Below are positions 12,938 through 23,259 of a stretch of DNA of 64,000 nucleotides, piece by piece (positions within the stretch are counted from its first letter, which is position 1; every line of letters begins with the position of its first letter). The translations under genes were made by a program, and so were the position numbers. This DNA comes from Rheum nobile (lineage: Eukaryota > Streptophyta > Magnoliopsida > Caryophyllales > Polygonaceae): positions 558,001 through 622,000 of the forward strand of contig WOAB01000127.1 in NCBI GenBank assembly GCA_027886185.1, read 5' to 3'. The notes under the pieces were generated by a model that saw nothing but the letters and a program-made list of their open reading frames with translations, was not told the DNA's origin and ran no database searches.

Positions 12938-13150
12938 GGCATAGCGTTTTTTTTTACAAAGAGGATAGCGGTTTTACAACCGCTATTTATAGAACTCCGG
13001 TATTACATATTTTTAGCGCTTTTTGTGAGAATGCTATAAATAATTCCACACATAACGCTTTTTTTGAAAAAGCGCTAAATTTTTTCTATTTTTTATTTTA
13101 TTTATTTACGACTTTAGCATATCTTTTTTTAAAAAAAAAGCGCTATGAAT
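12938..13150. repeat. CACTA copy 1 left subterminal repeat array
   Basis: Repeated short inverted words such as GGCATAGCG, ACAACCGCTAT, TTTTAGCGCTTTTTGTG, ATAACGC and AAAAAGCGCTA within ~200 bp. In CACTA elements such subterminal repeats are the transposase-binding sites. No gene. Confidence 0.75.
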
Positions 13151-13439
13151 GAGTTTAATATTCGTCCATCTTCTAGATGTCGTACAAAATTTGAAAACTT
13201 AACACAAAATGTGCAGCCATTGAGACCTGTTCTGCAAGAGGAGGTTTAACAATAAACACATTACAAATTTTTTAGAACAAAAACACAAAGTGTCATAAAC
13301 TTTGTCATAACATAAGAAAAACAACGAACACATCATTGTTAGTCAAGTCTTTGGCAAACCAAAAAAAGAGCTTCATCATGATTATAGAATCCTTACAAGG
13401 AATGCATCATAAACCAGACATTAACATATCACGTATAAC

Positions 13440-13926
13440 GACCCAAAAAACATAGAATGTTTCAAGGACAAGGGTACAAAAGTTATATTAACCACCTCAA
13501 TGGGCAATTTGCAGGACCAATACAAACTCATAAGACATCATCAATGAACAAACATGCTAGAGATGAATGGATCATACACACCAACATACAGAGAAGGATA
13601 GAAAAGGTACATATACCGGTACCCATGGGGCCTAAGATGCAGGCGAATTGGCAAGTGAACACAACTCTATTACTAGCTTTAACCTTCTTCATTTCGATAT
13701 GCACTTTTGCAATACAGAGCTTATTAGCAGCTTCACTTCCCTTTTTTAGCCAAGCAATAAAGTTGCAACGGTAGAGACCCGTGTACCTAAATAGAACACA
13801 GCTAGCTAGCCTAGTGCCTCAATAAGCTGATATTTAGGAACCTGATACAATTACAAGGGGTAAGGAAAATATGGGTCAAGATACTAGAAAATTTGAGGAG
13901 ATAAAAGATTAGCAAGCTCTCTTAGC
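13440..13926. other. CACTA copy 1 interior absent from copy 2; unidentified 105-aa ORF
   Basis: The plus-strand ORF at 13457-13774 has a hydrophobic segment (LLLALTFFISICTFAI) after a basic region. It is found only in copy 1 and may be a captured fragment. No family was recognised and no splice signals were established. Confidence 0.25.
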
Positions 13927-14310
13927 TAAGGGTGTTCAAAAATGGTCCGGACCGGAAAACCGAACCGGATCGGAGAATCGAACCTGACCGGACCGGTGAA
14001 ATTACGGTCCGGTCTCCGGTCCAAGTTTTTCCCTTAAGCCGGGTCCGATCCGGTCCAAATCCGGGAAAAAATCGGTCCAAACCGGTGGACTGGTGTTTTT
14101 TTTTTTAAATAAATAAATTAGGAGTTTAAATAATTTTTTTATAGATATTTTTCTTAATTTAATAAGTTAAGAGTATAAATATTTTTTAGATATTAAATAA
14201 GAAATTAAATATTTTTTTTTTTAAATAAGGTCCGGTCCTAGACCGGACCGGCCGAATAGGTCCAGTCCGGTCCGGACTTTCGAAAAAACTCGGACTGGAT
14301 GAACACCCTA
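13927..14310. mobile_element. Non-autonomous hAT element (CCGGACCGG family)
   Basis: 384 bp, exact 8-bp duplication CTCTTAGC (13919-13926, 14311-14318). Ends are TAAGGGTGTTCA and the complement TAGGGTGTTCA. Subterminal GGTCCGGACCGG words flank an AT-rich core, as in the element at 10917. Inserted in CACTA copy 1. Confidence 0.9.
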
Positions 14311-14895
14311 CTCTTAGCGGACAACATTCTCCACATGCTTTGACCAAAGTTGTAATGTTCTTCTTCGGGTCTGGCCTTACAAGTGTAAGAATCATAGTGG
14401 ATTAGAGAAGAAGCGCATTATCTAGTGCAACACCCAGAAGCAGTTCTCAATCAAGAATCAGTCTTCAATTGCTTAGGATGGAAAAAGTGGGTCTAATTTT
14501 TTTTGTTACAGGGAGAATGAATAAGACATTACGTTACCTCTCCCCAAATGGGTGGGTCATGTGATTTGGGGTGCTCGTCATTTCCTTCGGTCTCACCGTC
14601 CATATCACCTTCTTGTGGAACAATATGATTAAACTCCATGCCAGGAGGAATGATCTGCATTTACAAATTTACTCATCCATATTCCAATCTATAATAGAGA
14701 CATTGAAGATGAAACCAAGAACAACACTATTAAAAAAATATATGTACCATGCTATCAGGAATGAAATAAGAACATTTTGAGAAACTTTGAATATGACATA
14801 AAGGCATAAACATTTCATAGGCTGACTTTATCTTGGCGGAGGAACAACATGTGATTAATTAACAAGAAAGAATAGGGAGTTGGAAAGGGACATAC

Positions 14896-15060
14896 AATGC
14901 GGTGAATGGCCCATGGGAGGCCGTCAAAGAAGGCTGGCCAGCCGCAGCCAGAGTCGAACTTGGTGGAGGACTTGCATGTACAGCGGAGTCCCACGCCATG
15001 CGCAACCGTAAACCCCTTCCTCGAACACTTTATTGTACTCCCCACTCCCTTTTAACCTGC
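14896..15060 (-). pseudogene. Captured methionine-R-sulfoxide reductase (MsrB) exon
   Basis: The minus strand reads GSGEYNKVFEEGVYGCAWRG then TPLY, and after a one-base slip KSSTKFDSGCGWPAFFDGLP then WAIHRI. This is the MsrB N-terminal/core signature, in which GCGWPAF follows the first zinc-binding CxxC. Here the CxxC site reads CAWR, so the second Cys is lost. The segment ends precisely at a splice donor (ATT then GTATGT at 14896/14895), so genomic DNA was captured, not a cDNA. It lies inside CACTA copy 1, and copy 2 lacks it. The catalytic half is absent; non-functional fragment. Confidence 0.8.
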
Positions 15061-15987
15061 CATGGATTTCCCCGTTTCAATGTAAACAAGTCAAAACCTA
15101 ACCAATCATCCTCAACACAATCAATCAATGAGCAATTTCCCTCCACGAGGTTTCAGCTAAATAGAGGACATCTTTGTTGAATTCTTGTAGAACTCAGTCA
15201 AGAATAACAAAGCAGATCCTCATCCAGAAAAACACAGATTAGAAGTTAAACACGCTAAAAAGCACAAATTGTAACTACATATATACGATTACTTCATTCA
15301 ACCCACTAATTCCAACCTAATCCAGTTTAACCTAACTGTGGTAGCATGAATTTATACCATTAAATATTCGTTGATTGCGACGAAGATTGATCTTCTATGA
15401 ATTCGAAGAACGAAATAACACGAATAATTTAGAGTGGAAAACCCTAGTACCAAATAGTACACAAGAAAAAATCACTACCTCCTAGCTTCCTGCTAGAAGG
15501 ATTTGAACGGTCTACTTATCTAATTGATTTTCTCTTTTGTTTACAATAAGAACTCATACTCAAAGCTCTCTCTCTTTCAATGGAGACTGCCAACCGAATT
15601 CTCTCCTCCTCGGGTTCTAGGTAGGTATAGGTTATTAAATATCTTCCCTCTTTAAGTCTTAATGGGTCTCATTTAAGTAAATGGGCTTGATCTTCTGTTT
15701 TAGGAAAGTCAAAATTTTCCCCTTCATTTTGCCCCTCGGGTCTTTGGAGCCGAGGTGGGTCCGACGAGCCGAAAGTTGAACCAAGGACTTTATTGCTAAC
15801 CGGAAAGCTGAGAGCACCGCACGGCCCGTGCGGCAAAACGCACGGTCGTGTGGTCTGTATTCCGCGCTTCTAGCTTCATGTATTCATCATCTCACTCGTT
15901 CGAGCATCCAGAGTCTTAGTTTCTTGGTTTCCATCTCTCTAGAAGCATTAAGACTGTTCAAAGTCCCGAATTTCCATCCCACTCGTT

Positions 15988-16335
15988 TCTCTGGGAGCTC
16001 CGATACTGCTCAGAGTATCGAAGCGTCATCCCTTTATTTTTCTGGGAGCCCAGAGACTGTTCAGAGTCTCGAGGCGTCGTCCCTCTGTATCTTTGGGAGC
16101 CCAAAGACTGTTGTAGTCTCGAGGCGTCATCCCTCTATTTCTCTAGGAGCCCGGAGACTGTTGGAGTCTCGAGGCGTCATCCCTCTATTTCTCTGGGAGC
16201 CCGGAGACTGTTTAGAGTCTCGAGGCATCATCCCTCTATTTCTCTGGGACCCCAGAGACTGTTCAGAGTCTCGATGCAACGATCTCTTCGTTTCTCTAGA
16301 TGCCCCGAGACTATTCAGAGTCTTGAAATGTCGAT
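15988..16335. repeat. ~50-bp tandem repeat, hairpin-forming
   Basis: About seven copies of a 48-54-bp unit, each with GGGAGCCCAGAGACTG then TTCAGAGTCTCGAGGCGTC. The GAGACT/AGTCTC arms can fold into a stem. It lies between the gag remnant and the 3' LTR of the Tat-like element. The 216-aa plus-strand ORF over it is a repeat artefact. Confidence 0.8.
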
Positions 16336-16342
16336 CTCTTGC

Positions 16343-16690
16343 TCAAAAGATGACTTGCCTCTTAGTCTCTTCCGCTCCTGCAGCGGGAGCCTTTTCCTTA
16401 ATCCGATCACCTCCTAAAGCAGGCTTTGCCACTGTAAACTCCCTCAGATGGCCTTGCGATGCCCACTCTTCGAGCTGATGCTTCAATGCTTTACAGTCTT
16501 CTGTCAAGTGACCCCTCTCCCTATGGTAGCAACAAAATTTACTTTGATCTATGCCCCTCTCATCTCCTTTCATCTTGGGAGGCCAGCTGAAAAATGACCT
16601 TCCCTTTATCTCAGTAAGCACCCTGTATATAGGCCTGTTGAAGACGGTATGAACTGCTTGAAACTGAAGCAGCCCGCGCTCCCTAGTCAA
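16343..16690 (-). pseudogene. Gypsy gag C-terminus with zinc knuckle
   Basis: Minus-strand 115-aa frame: RPIYRVLTEIKGRSFFSWPP, then KFCCYHRERGHLTEDCKALK and QLEEWASQGHLREF. The Cys-His-Cys arrangement followed by LK..LE.....G.LREF is the zinc-knuckle end of Tat/Athila-type gag. Protease and polymerase should follow but the sequence turns into tandem repeats, so pol is deleted. Confidence 0.8.
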
Positions 16691-16929
16691 CTCTTCTTTG
16701 CCTTGAACACATGCTACCTCATACAGTTCAAATAATTAAGTAGGTTAATTATAAAATAAGAGAAAAGATGACTTAGCTCTTGGATTATGTTCATGTCATC
16801 CGTTCAATGTCGATAAATGTACTCCGCCTTCACGACTCATATTCGATGATACCTTGCACTTCTACCTGTCCAACCTTGCTAGTCTTGCTACATACGAACG
16901 TCGTTTGAGCCTCCAATGAGGTGCTTGAA

Positions 16930-17430
16930 ACGTTGTTCATTGCAATGACATGCTGAAAAAACATATAGTGATGCGCGCCCTGGCCACGCTCACGCCACTT
17001 TTCTGAATCCAGTGAATCAGTGCAGCCCTTGCGACCCTTACTCGAGCAATCCATGCAGTGCTACGAATCCAACATTGATGGCGTTGCCCCATTCAGACTC
17101 CACTTGAGCCTCCAACGAGTCGCTCAAACTTGGACCCTTGCTAAGGCGCATGCTGAAAATACATATAACAAAGCACTCTTGAACCATGTTCGCGCGACCC
17201 GTCTGCTTCCAGCGAAAGGGTACAGCTTATGCGACTCACATTCAATGAATCCTTGCAGCGACACGAACCCATAGCCGCTGATCCTACCCCACTTGGACCT
17301 CATTTGATCCATCAACGAGTTGCGCAAAGTAGACTCTTTAAAAGGTGAATTCTGGGAAAAACATATGGTGGAGCAGTGCTGGGCCATGTTTGTGCCACTC
17401 GTCTGCTTCAGCAGAACTCAACTTGCTGGC
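16930..17430. repeat. ~200-bp imperfect direct repeats
   Basis: Three diverged copies of a block containing 'catgctgaaaaaacatat', 'ccatgttcgcgcgacccgtctgcttc' and 'actccacttgagcctccaacgagt' start near 16930, 17130 and 17340. Interior of the Tat-like element; no reading frame makes sense across them. Confidence 0.5.
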
Positions 17431-17654
17431 TCCTTGTCAGCGTTCTCTCTCCGGTGGCGATGGCGGCGCTCGCTGATGGGAGACACAGACCTCCCCTTGC
17501 GCACGGACGGTCCCGACCTAGAGGACCCGTGAAGCCGCCCCGACGGGCTCCCCTGACGCGGCGAAATCTGGCGCCCCTGCCGGTCGGTCCGCCGCCCACC
17601 TGCTCTGGAGGCCGAGGAGGATGTCCGCGCCGCCTTCAACTGCCTGAACTCCTC

Positions 17655-17930
17655 CTACTCTCGCCCCCAACCCGCCGAACCGGGACCGGCTTCCACCTCC
17701 CGCTCCTCGCGTCTCAAGCTACGGCGCTCTCCCAGATCCGCACCGGCGTCGCCTTCGATGCGTCTAGGGCTCCGACGCGCTTCCAGATCCACACCGCCCC
17801 CGCTCCTAGGGTTTTGACGGTGCTCGGGGATTTCGAGAATGCCCTCCAATCGCCGGTCCCGACCACCCGCAGACCGAGCCTCCGCCATCGGTCTCTTCTC
17901 GGTCGCGCGATCCGCCTCACTTTGATCCAC
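17655..17930 (-). pseudogene. Gag N-terminal region of the Tat-like element
   Basis: From MVDQSEADRATE at about 17930 an Arg/Glu/Gly-rich frame continues to 17655, starting about 30 bp after the primer-binding region. Another GC-rich minus frame covers 17418-17639 (Ser/Arg-rich). GC content is much higher than in flanking DNA. No structured gag domain is recognisable here, so the assignment comes from position. Confidence 0.4.
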
Positions 17931-18534
17931 CATCGCCTCGATTCCCACAGACGGCGCCAAATGTGGTAGCATGAATTTGTACCATTAAATATTCGTTGAT
18001 TGCGACGAAGATCGATCTTCTATGAATTCGAAGAACGAAATAACACGGACAATTTAGAGTGGAAAACCCTAGTACCAAATAGTACACAAGGAAAAACCAC
18101 TACCTCCTAGCTTCCTGCTAGAAGGATTTGAACGGTCTACTTCTCTAATTGATTTTCTCTTTTGTTTACAACAAGAACTCATACTCAAAGCTCTCTCTCT
18201 TTCAATGGAGGCTGTCAACTGAATTCTCTCCTCCTCGGGTTCTGGGTAGGTATAGGTTATTAAATATCTCCCCTCTTTAAGCCTTAATGGGTCTCATTTA
18301 AGTAAATGGGTTGATCTTCTGTTTTAGGAAAGTCAAACATTTCCCCTTCACTAACAATACAGTAGCAGAGTAACTAGCTTCGTCATAGACTCGATCAAAA
18401 CCTAATTTTTGTAACAGATTAGTCACAGTAGCACCGAAATCAATGGCATTAAGTTACAAATCGAAATCAACATAAAGACAGCCTATGAAAATGAGGTATG
18501 TGAAGAACACTAATAAGAGGAAGGCGTTGCTTAC

Positions 18535-18610
18535 CGGAATCGAGGCTCCTACAGATCGACGAAACCGAAATTAGGCGAGCGAGGAGAGAACCCACCGGAG
18601 AAGAAGGCAT
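18535..18610 (-). other. Possible captured first exon in CACTA copy 1
   Basis: ATG at 18608-18610 opens MPSSPVGSLLARLISVSSIC then RSLDS and ends at a strong donor (CCG then GTAAGC). The N-terminus looks like an organelle-targeting peptide. The same exon lies in CACTA copy 2 at about 51659-51734, so capture predates the split of the copies. The parent gene is not identified. Confidence 0.35.
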
Positions 18611-18779
18611 CGCCGGAGAAGTCGCGAGCGAGCCGGAGAAGGGCCAGGCGAGCGAGCTGGAGAAGGGCCGAGTTAGGGCACGAGTTGATGAAAGGGGTGA
18701 GCTGTGTTTTCTTTCTAAGTGTACCACATCTAGCTAGGGCCGGCTGTTTGTTGTGTTTTTTTAAGTACAAGATTTGTAG

Positions 18780-19010
18780 CGTTTTTTAAAAAACACTCTT
18801 AGAATAAATGATAGCGGTTTGTTTTAAAAGCACTATCCTTGTAATTTATTTTTATAGCGGTTTTTTCCAAAACCGCTAAGAGTCTAAATATCAAAATTAA
18901 AATGAAAAAAATTAATATTTTCTTAGCGGCTTTTTTAAAAACCGTTATGCGAGCTCTCTTCTCATAGCGTTTTTTATAACCGCAATAAGTTTTCCGCTAT
19001 CTATAGTAAT
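18780..19010. repeat. CACTA copy 1 right subterminal repeat array
   Basis: Words such as GATAGCGGTTT, TATAGCGGTTTTTTCC, AAAACCGCTAAGA, TTAGCGGC and CATAGCGTTTTTTATAACCGC repeat here in both orientations, mirroring the left array. Confidence 0.75.
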
Positions 19011-19205
19011 AATTGTATTAGTGAAATTGCACAGCTCTCAGTAAAACTGAATTTTGATCATCTTCTTATTGTATTTTCGATTCGATGTAAACTATGGAGT
19101 TGTATATATTTGAATTAGATTTCCAACGCATCTTGAATCATCTCGAGATCAATTTTCTAGCCACAGTTATGGCCGTTTTACCAGTTGTCCAGAATTTGAC
19201 GAGAA

Positions 19206-20190
19206 CTAAAAACTTCGAACTTTGACAAGAGTTCTCCTTTGCTTGAGCCTCTTCCTTGGAGGCCTTTGATTAGTCCTTCTATGGATTCTGTCATTCTCCT
19301 CTACTTGGATTCGAATCGTCCCCGATTCGACGTGGATGAAGCGTTGAAGGAGAGACACATGAACACTCAAAATCTGCTTAGGAACATCTTGCTCAATAAA
19401 CTCGCACCACATTAAAGCCGGCTTTTGTGTGCTTGATGCCTCTTTGTATGATGAGAGAATGATCTTAATGAACATATAAGGAGAAATCTCAGATGGAACA
19501 GACACGGGCAATGGCGCTTGAGGCGGTGGTGTGGGAGTCGGTGGTGGCGGTGAAGGGTTGTGAAGCGGCGCGACAATATCAACGACCGGGGCTGCAACGA
19601 ACTCCTCCTTCAAACTTGATGTGAGGATGGGCGTGGAATGATCTATGGAAGTGGAAATTGAATCCACAATCACCAAATTAATCAGCCGGTGGTGGAGAAT
19701 AACAAGAAACGAGTGGTACCGGGTTGCATGGGGGGACGAAAGCGGTAGTCTTGGCGTGCTCCTGGGCCGCAACCTCGGCGTTGAGCGAGGCAAGATCAAC
19801 ATGTGTAGCAGCGATCCATGCACGTTTCTTGTCTAGGGCGGCCTGGGAGGCGATGGCTTGCAATCTGGCACGCTCGGAATGGGCCTCCTCAGCGAGTTGC
19901 AGGTCAAGCTTAGCACGAAGTTGTCGATTGCCAGCCTTGAGTCTAGCGACATACTCGACCCTGGCACACTCATCTTTGTACGCAGCGTCATAGTAGTCAA
20001 CATCATAGGAGGGATGCCTAGGACGTCGTGGTGGTGGTGGTTTATAGGAGTGAACCTTGGAGTCCCCTGGTAGCGGAAAAGCGTCAAAGTCGCGTAGTTC
20101 TGGGCTACCATGATAGGGATGGTCATACTAGCGCTTGCGGCGCCGTTGTGGTGGAGCGTAGAAGTCATCATCGTAATAGACTTCATACAT
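19206..20190 (-). pseudogene. Unidentified ORF of the non-autonomous LTR element
   Basis: From ATG at 20188-20190 the frame reads MYEVYYDDDFYAPPQRRRKR, a TAG, then an acidic/aromatic stretch (DYYDAAYKDECARVEY) and an Ala/Glu-rich helix likely to form a coiled coil (AKLDLQLAEEAHSERARLQA), to a stop at 19678. A second frame (19823-19206) carries a Pro-rich run and continues into the LTR, which suggests one ORF broken by a stop and a frameshift. No reverse transcriptase, protease, integrase or zinc knuckle is visible. It sits where gag belongs and may be a divergent gag-like protein; that is inference from position. Confidence 0.4.
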
Positions 20191-21333
20191 GGTGGAGAGG
20201 ATAAAACATTGAAAGAGATCAAGAACGTTGATGGGACCAAGATACGGTCTTGGATGAGATCAAGATAGGATCTTTGAGACGATCAAAGTGATGATCGGTT
20301 TCTTGGACTCAAAGAGATGAGTCTTGACTCGAAGGGATGAGTAGAATTGATAGATAAACTACAGCAAGATAGGGGGTGACATCCTCGTTGAGTCGATGCA
20401 AAAGTGCCCTGGAACACAACTAAGCCAAGCACCAAACTTTCGTCTCATAATGCCTTTGAGGTTTCTTTCTCGCCAAAGAGATGGATTTGCTCTCGTGGTT
20501 GACGTGGAACCCATGTGTCCACACCCTTGATGAATTGCACGAAAACCCGAGAGGAATTCTAGGAAGACACTCAAAAGAGATCGAGTGCGTAGCGACCAAA
20601 GAGATGGCCGAAAGAGATCCAAGAGAGGATCTTTGTGACGATCAAAGTGATGATCGATTTCTTGGACTCAAAGATATGAGTCTTGACTCGAAGATACGAG
20701 TTGAATTGATAGATAAACCACAACAAGATGGGGGGTGACGTCTATGTTCAAACAAGGAGATAAACCTCAACTTTAATTAACTTAAGCAAAATAAGAAATC
20801 TATCTAAGGTTTCGTGCCTTAATGGCTTGAAATCAAGAAATCTATCTAAGGTTAAAGATAAGGAAACTAGATAAAAGAAAAAAAATTGTTAAATAATCAA
20901 CTAGGAAATCAGACAAGCTTGGATCCTAATTCTTCTTATCTAATCCTAAGAAAATAATACACTAATTAATAATGCTGAAAATAAAAATAATTCAACAAGG
21001 AAAATGGAACATAATCTTATCTAACTAATCTAAGTATGGAAAGTATAGAATTCCCGCTGAAAATTGTACAACTCTCAGTAAAACTAGATTTTGATCATCT
21101 TCTTGTTGAATTTTCGATTCGATGTAAACTATGGAGTTGTAGATATTTGAATCATCTTTCCAACTCATTTTGAATCATATTGAGATCAAATTTCTAGTCA
21201 CAGTTATAGACGTTTTACCGAAGGTTGTCTAGAATTTGACGAGAACTAAAAACTTCGAACTTTGACAAGAATTCTCCTTTGCTTGAGCCTCTTCCTTGGA
21301 GGCCTTTGATTAATCCTTGTATGGATTCTATCA

Positions 21334-21583
21334 CAATGTTTTCCATGTTAGTCAACTTAAAATTTGCCCAAATCCTCCCTACACCCCTGCCACTCTACCT
21401 CAGTTTATGTTTGATTTTGGTCTAGATAAGGAGCCCGAGGCAATTTTGGAGCGCAAGATGGTGGGCCGTGGCAACGTTGTCACCACTAAAGTGCTTGTCC
21501 AGTGGAAAGGCCTCAGTCCAGCTCTTGCCACTTGGTAATTTTATCATGACTTCGTAGCCAAGTTCCCGAATTTTGATCTATGA
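21334..21583 (+). pseudogene. Ty3/gypsy integrase chromodomain, downstream half
   Basis: Continues the integrase interrupted at 12221: VFHVSQLK, then a linker and the chromodomain-like AILERKMVGRGN and KVLVQWKGLSPALATW. The invariant E after ATW is a TAA, and the tail reads FYHDFVAKFPNFDL. Chromodomains direct integration to marked chromatin in chromoviruses. Dead copy; the 3' LTR starts 30 bp downstream. Confidence 0.85.
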
Positions 21584-21612
21584 GGCCAAGGATACTGCTT
21601 AGTGGGGAGTAT

Positions 21613-22004
21613 TGTTATAGGGATTACTCAAACACTACTATTCCCTTATGTAAACCCGGTCCAATCCGGTTCACAATTTCAACTCCCTAAAGCATCGATT
21701 TGTCCAGGTCTAAATTTCTATTAAGCCACTAGGCCATATCTGTAGTTAAATCACCAAGTGCTAGTCTTTTCAAATTTAATGAAAATATCCAAATCATTCC
21801 CAAAATCTTTACTCTCTTTCAATGCATTCTCTTGCTTCCTCCACGTTAAACCTTCTAATTTGATTGATCTCAGGAGCTTGAGAACCTTAAATATGGGTCA
21901 TCGGTTGACTCCATTTAAGGAATTGGTTCTACTGTTCCAACTGCCTTCTCCGCCATTGTCAATCTCCTTTCTCCTCTCCTCCCACATACTTTCGATTCTC
22001 TACA
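21613..22004 (+). repeat. 3' LTR of chromovirus remnant
   Basis: Starts TGTTATAGGG, 30 bp after the integrase tail, and matches 11584-11880. The probable end is CTACA at 22000-22004. No convincing 5-bp target duplication was found, so the outer boundaries are approximate. Confidence 0.7.
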
Positions 22005-22214
22005 GCGCCACTACAAATGTCAACGATGTAGCAAAGGTCGTGGAAGGTGGAGGCTGGGGAATCGTCCGAGACGGCGGGTGAGGGTGAGGAGGGAGCGGCG
22101 TGATAGGAGCCAGTCAGGGCTGGGATGAGAGCAAAATCTAAGAGGAAAGAGGGTTTTTTGAGAGAAATCTCGAGATGAACAAAGGGAAGGGGAGTCTTTG
22201 ACGAAAGGTACACG
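22005..22214 (-). other. GC-rich flank, possible 5' gene fragment
   Basis: Between the chromovirus 3' LTR and the next hAT element, the minus strand is CT-rich and then reads SDDSPASTFHDLCYIVDICS. It could be the 5' side of the PPR gene truncated at 11583, since the chromovirus separates them, but no motif proves this. Confidence 0.2.
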
Positions 22215-22631
22215 TATACCTGTCAAATGGGTCGGGTTCGGGTGTACATCGGGTCGGGTCAAATTTTACAGGTTGATTGTGGGTCGGATCGTTGCATATC
22301 ATATACGGGTTTGGGTCAACCTAACAAGTTGAGATTGCCATGTCAGTTTTTAAAAATGATTATTAAAATAATATTTTAATTAAATTAAAAAATAAAAATT
22401 AAATAAATAATATTATATTATATTTTAATGATAAAATATAATATAACATTTAATAGAAAATATATAAACACATTTATAATGAGTTAACATGTCGATGACC
22501 CAACCCAGATATTTCGGGTCGAGTGATCGGGTCACTTTTAACCCAATATTTTTTGGGTCGGGCTTCAACCTATAAAAAAAAGGGTCGGTTCGGGTCGATT
22601 GTGCGGGTCAGGTCAAGTTATGACATGCCTA
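22215..22631. mobile_element. Non-autonomous hAT element (GGGTCGGG family), first
   Basis: 417 bp; ends TATACCTGTCAAATGGG and the complement TAGGCATGTCATAAC. Flanks GGTACACG and GGTAAACA match at 6 of 8. Subterminal GGGTCGGGTTCGGGT words surround an AT-rich core. Closely related to the element at 22856. Confidence 0.7.
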
Positions 22632-22855
22632 GGTAAACAGGACAAGATAAAACTATTGAGGAAAAATACATTTAATTACATATTCTTAGACGGATTTTTC
22701 TCCAAATTTACTCTATAATTATCCCTTTATGCTTTTAATACATTATAATATGAGATATAGGAGATTATAAATGAATATTATATCTTAGGGACAATGGGTG
22801 ACATGCACAATGCAAGAAGGTTGGAAGAAGGAGGACGAGGAGGACATGTTTGAAT

Positions 22856-23249
22856 TAGACCTGTCAACTGGGTCGGACGGGTCGGGTTCAGGTGAAGTGG
22901 AGTTTATTACTATATCGGGTTTGGGTTGTTGAAATTTTTGGGTTGATCAGATCGCTTGGGTTCGGGTTGACCCAACGGGTTAAATGTGTGTTTTTTTATG
23001 ATTAATGTAATTTTTTTAAATAATAAAAAATTAATAATATATAATTATTTAATAAAATATATTATAAATTTAATATACATGAGATAATATACATGAACTA
23101 ATGAGTCCATCGAGTCCGGATCGAGTTCGGGTCTTTTGAGTTCGGGTCGAGTCCGTCGTGTTCGGGTCCTTCTTGATCCAAAAAAGTTTGTGTTACGACC
23201 CAAAAAAATTATGGTCGGATCGAGTTTTCGGGTGGCTTTTTGACATGTA
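22856..23249. mobile_element. Non-autonomous hAT element (GGGTCGGG family), second
   Basis: Starts TAGACCTGTCAACTGGGTCGG and ends with the complement TACATGTCAAAAAGCC. Same subterminal words as the element 225 bp upstream. The 8-bp duplication is degraded (GTTTGAAT against ATTGGAAT, slightly offset). Confidence 0.6.
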
Positions 23250-23259
23250 TAATTGGAAT

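Larger units (their letters stand above)
15337..18350 (-). mobile_element. Tat-like gypsy LTR retrotransposon, internally deleted
   Basis: 3014 bp with exact 5-bp duplication CTAAC (15332-15336, 18351-18355). LTRs are 15337-15726 (390 bp) and 17962-18350 (389 bp), TG...CA on the plus strand and nearly identical. On the minus strand the LTR at 17962 is followed by TTTGGCGCCGTCTGTGGG, the primer-binding/leader sequence typical of Tat-type gypsy elements. A purine tract precedes the other LTR (CCGAGGGGCAAAA). The interior retains gag pieces, GC-rich DNA and tandem repeats but no pol, so it is non-autonomous (LARD-like). The well-preserved LTR pair suggests recent insertion relative to its neighbours. 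Confidence 0.92.
12918..19023. mobile_element. CACTA transposon copy 1 (non-autonomous)
   Basis: 6106 bp, starting CACTAATACATAATTG and ending with the complement of CACTAATACAATTATTACTA, flanked by the 3-bp duplication AAA (12915-12917, 19024-19026). It sits in the LTR of the 12222-21333 element. Both ends carry arrays of the AAAAAGCGCTAT-type subterminal word in both orientations. Several interior blocks match the copy at 48403-52486. No transposase motif was seen; the interior holds captured or inserted DNA (hAT element, MsrB exon, Tat-like LTR element). Confidence 0.92.
12222..21333 (-). mobile_element. Small non-autonomous LTR retrotransposon inside the chromovirus integrase
   Basis: Ends TG...CA with exact target duplication CAATG (12217-12221, 21334-21338). 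The LTRs are 12222-12917 plus 19027-19293 (about 963 bp, split by a CACTA element) and about 20397-21333 (937 bp). The interior is only ~1.1 kb. A purine tract AAGTAGAGGAGAA (minus strand) abuts the LTR at 19294, and the only long ORF begins at 20190 on the minus strand, so the element reads leftward. No canonical primer-binding site was found. A ~115-bp piece of LTR (20630-20740) is duplicated at 20281-20396, which blurs the inner edge. Polymerase domains are absent, so it must depend on a helper. Confidence 0.85.

Noticed and set aside
14571..14780. 69-aa ORF conserved at 49497-49715 as a CACTA protein
   Set aside because: Conserved because both CACTA copies share the DNA; no motif and an internal indel between copies (YSIYSS against YSS).
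15828..16478. 216-aa plus-strand ORF with repeated SGSPETVQSLEASS-like units
   Set aside because: It is the translation of the ~50-bp hairpin tandem repeat in the Tat-like element, which is read on the minus strand.
17376..17969. 197-aa GC-rich plus-strand ORF
   Set aside because: Antisense of the gag leader region of the minus-strand Tat-like element and running into its LTR; long because of high GC.
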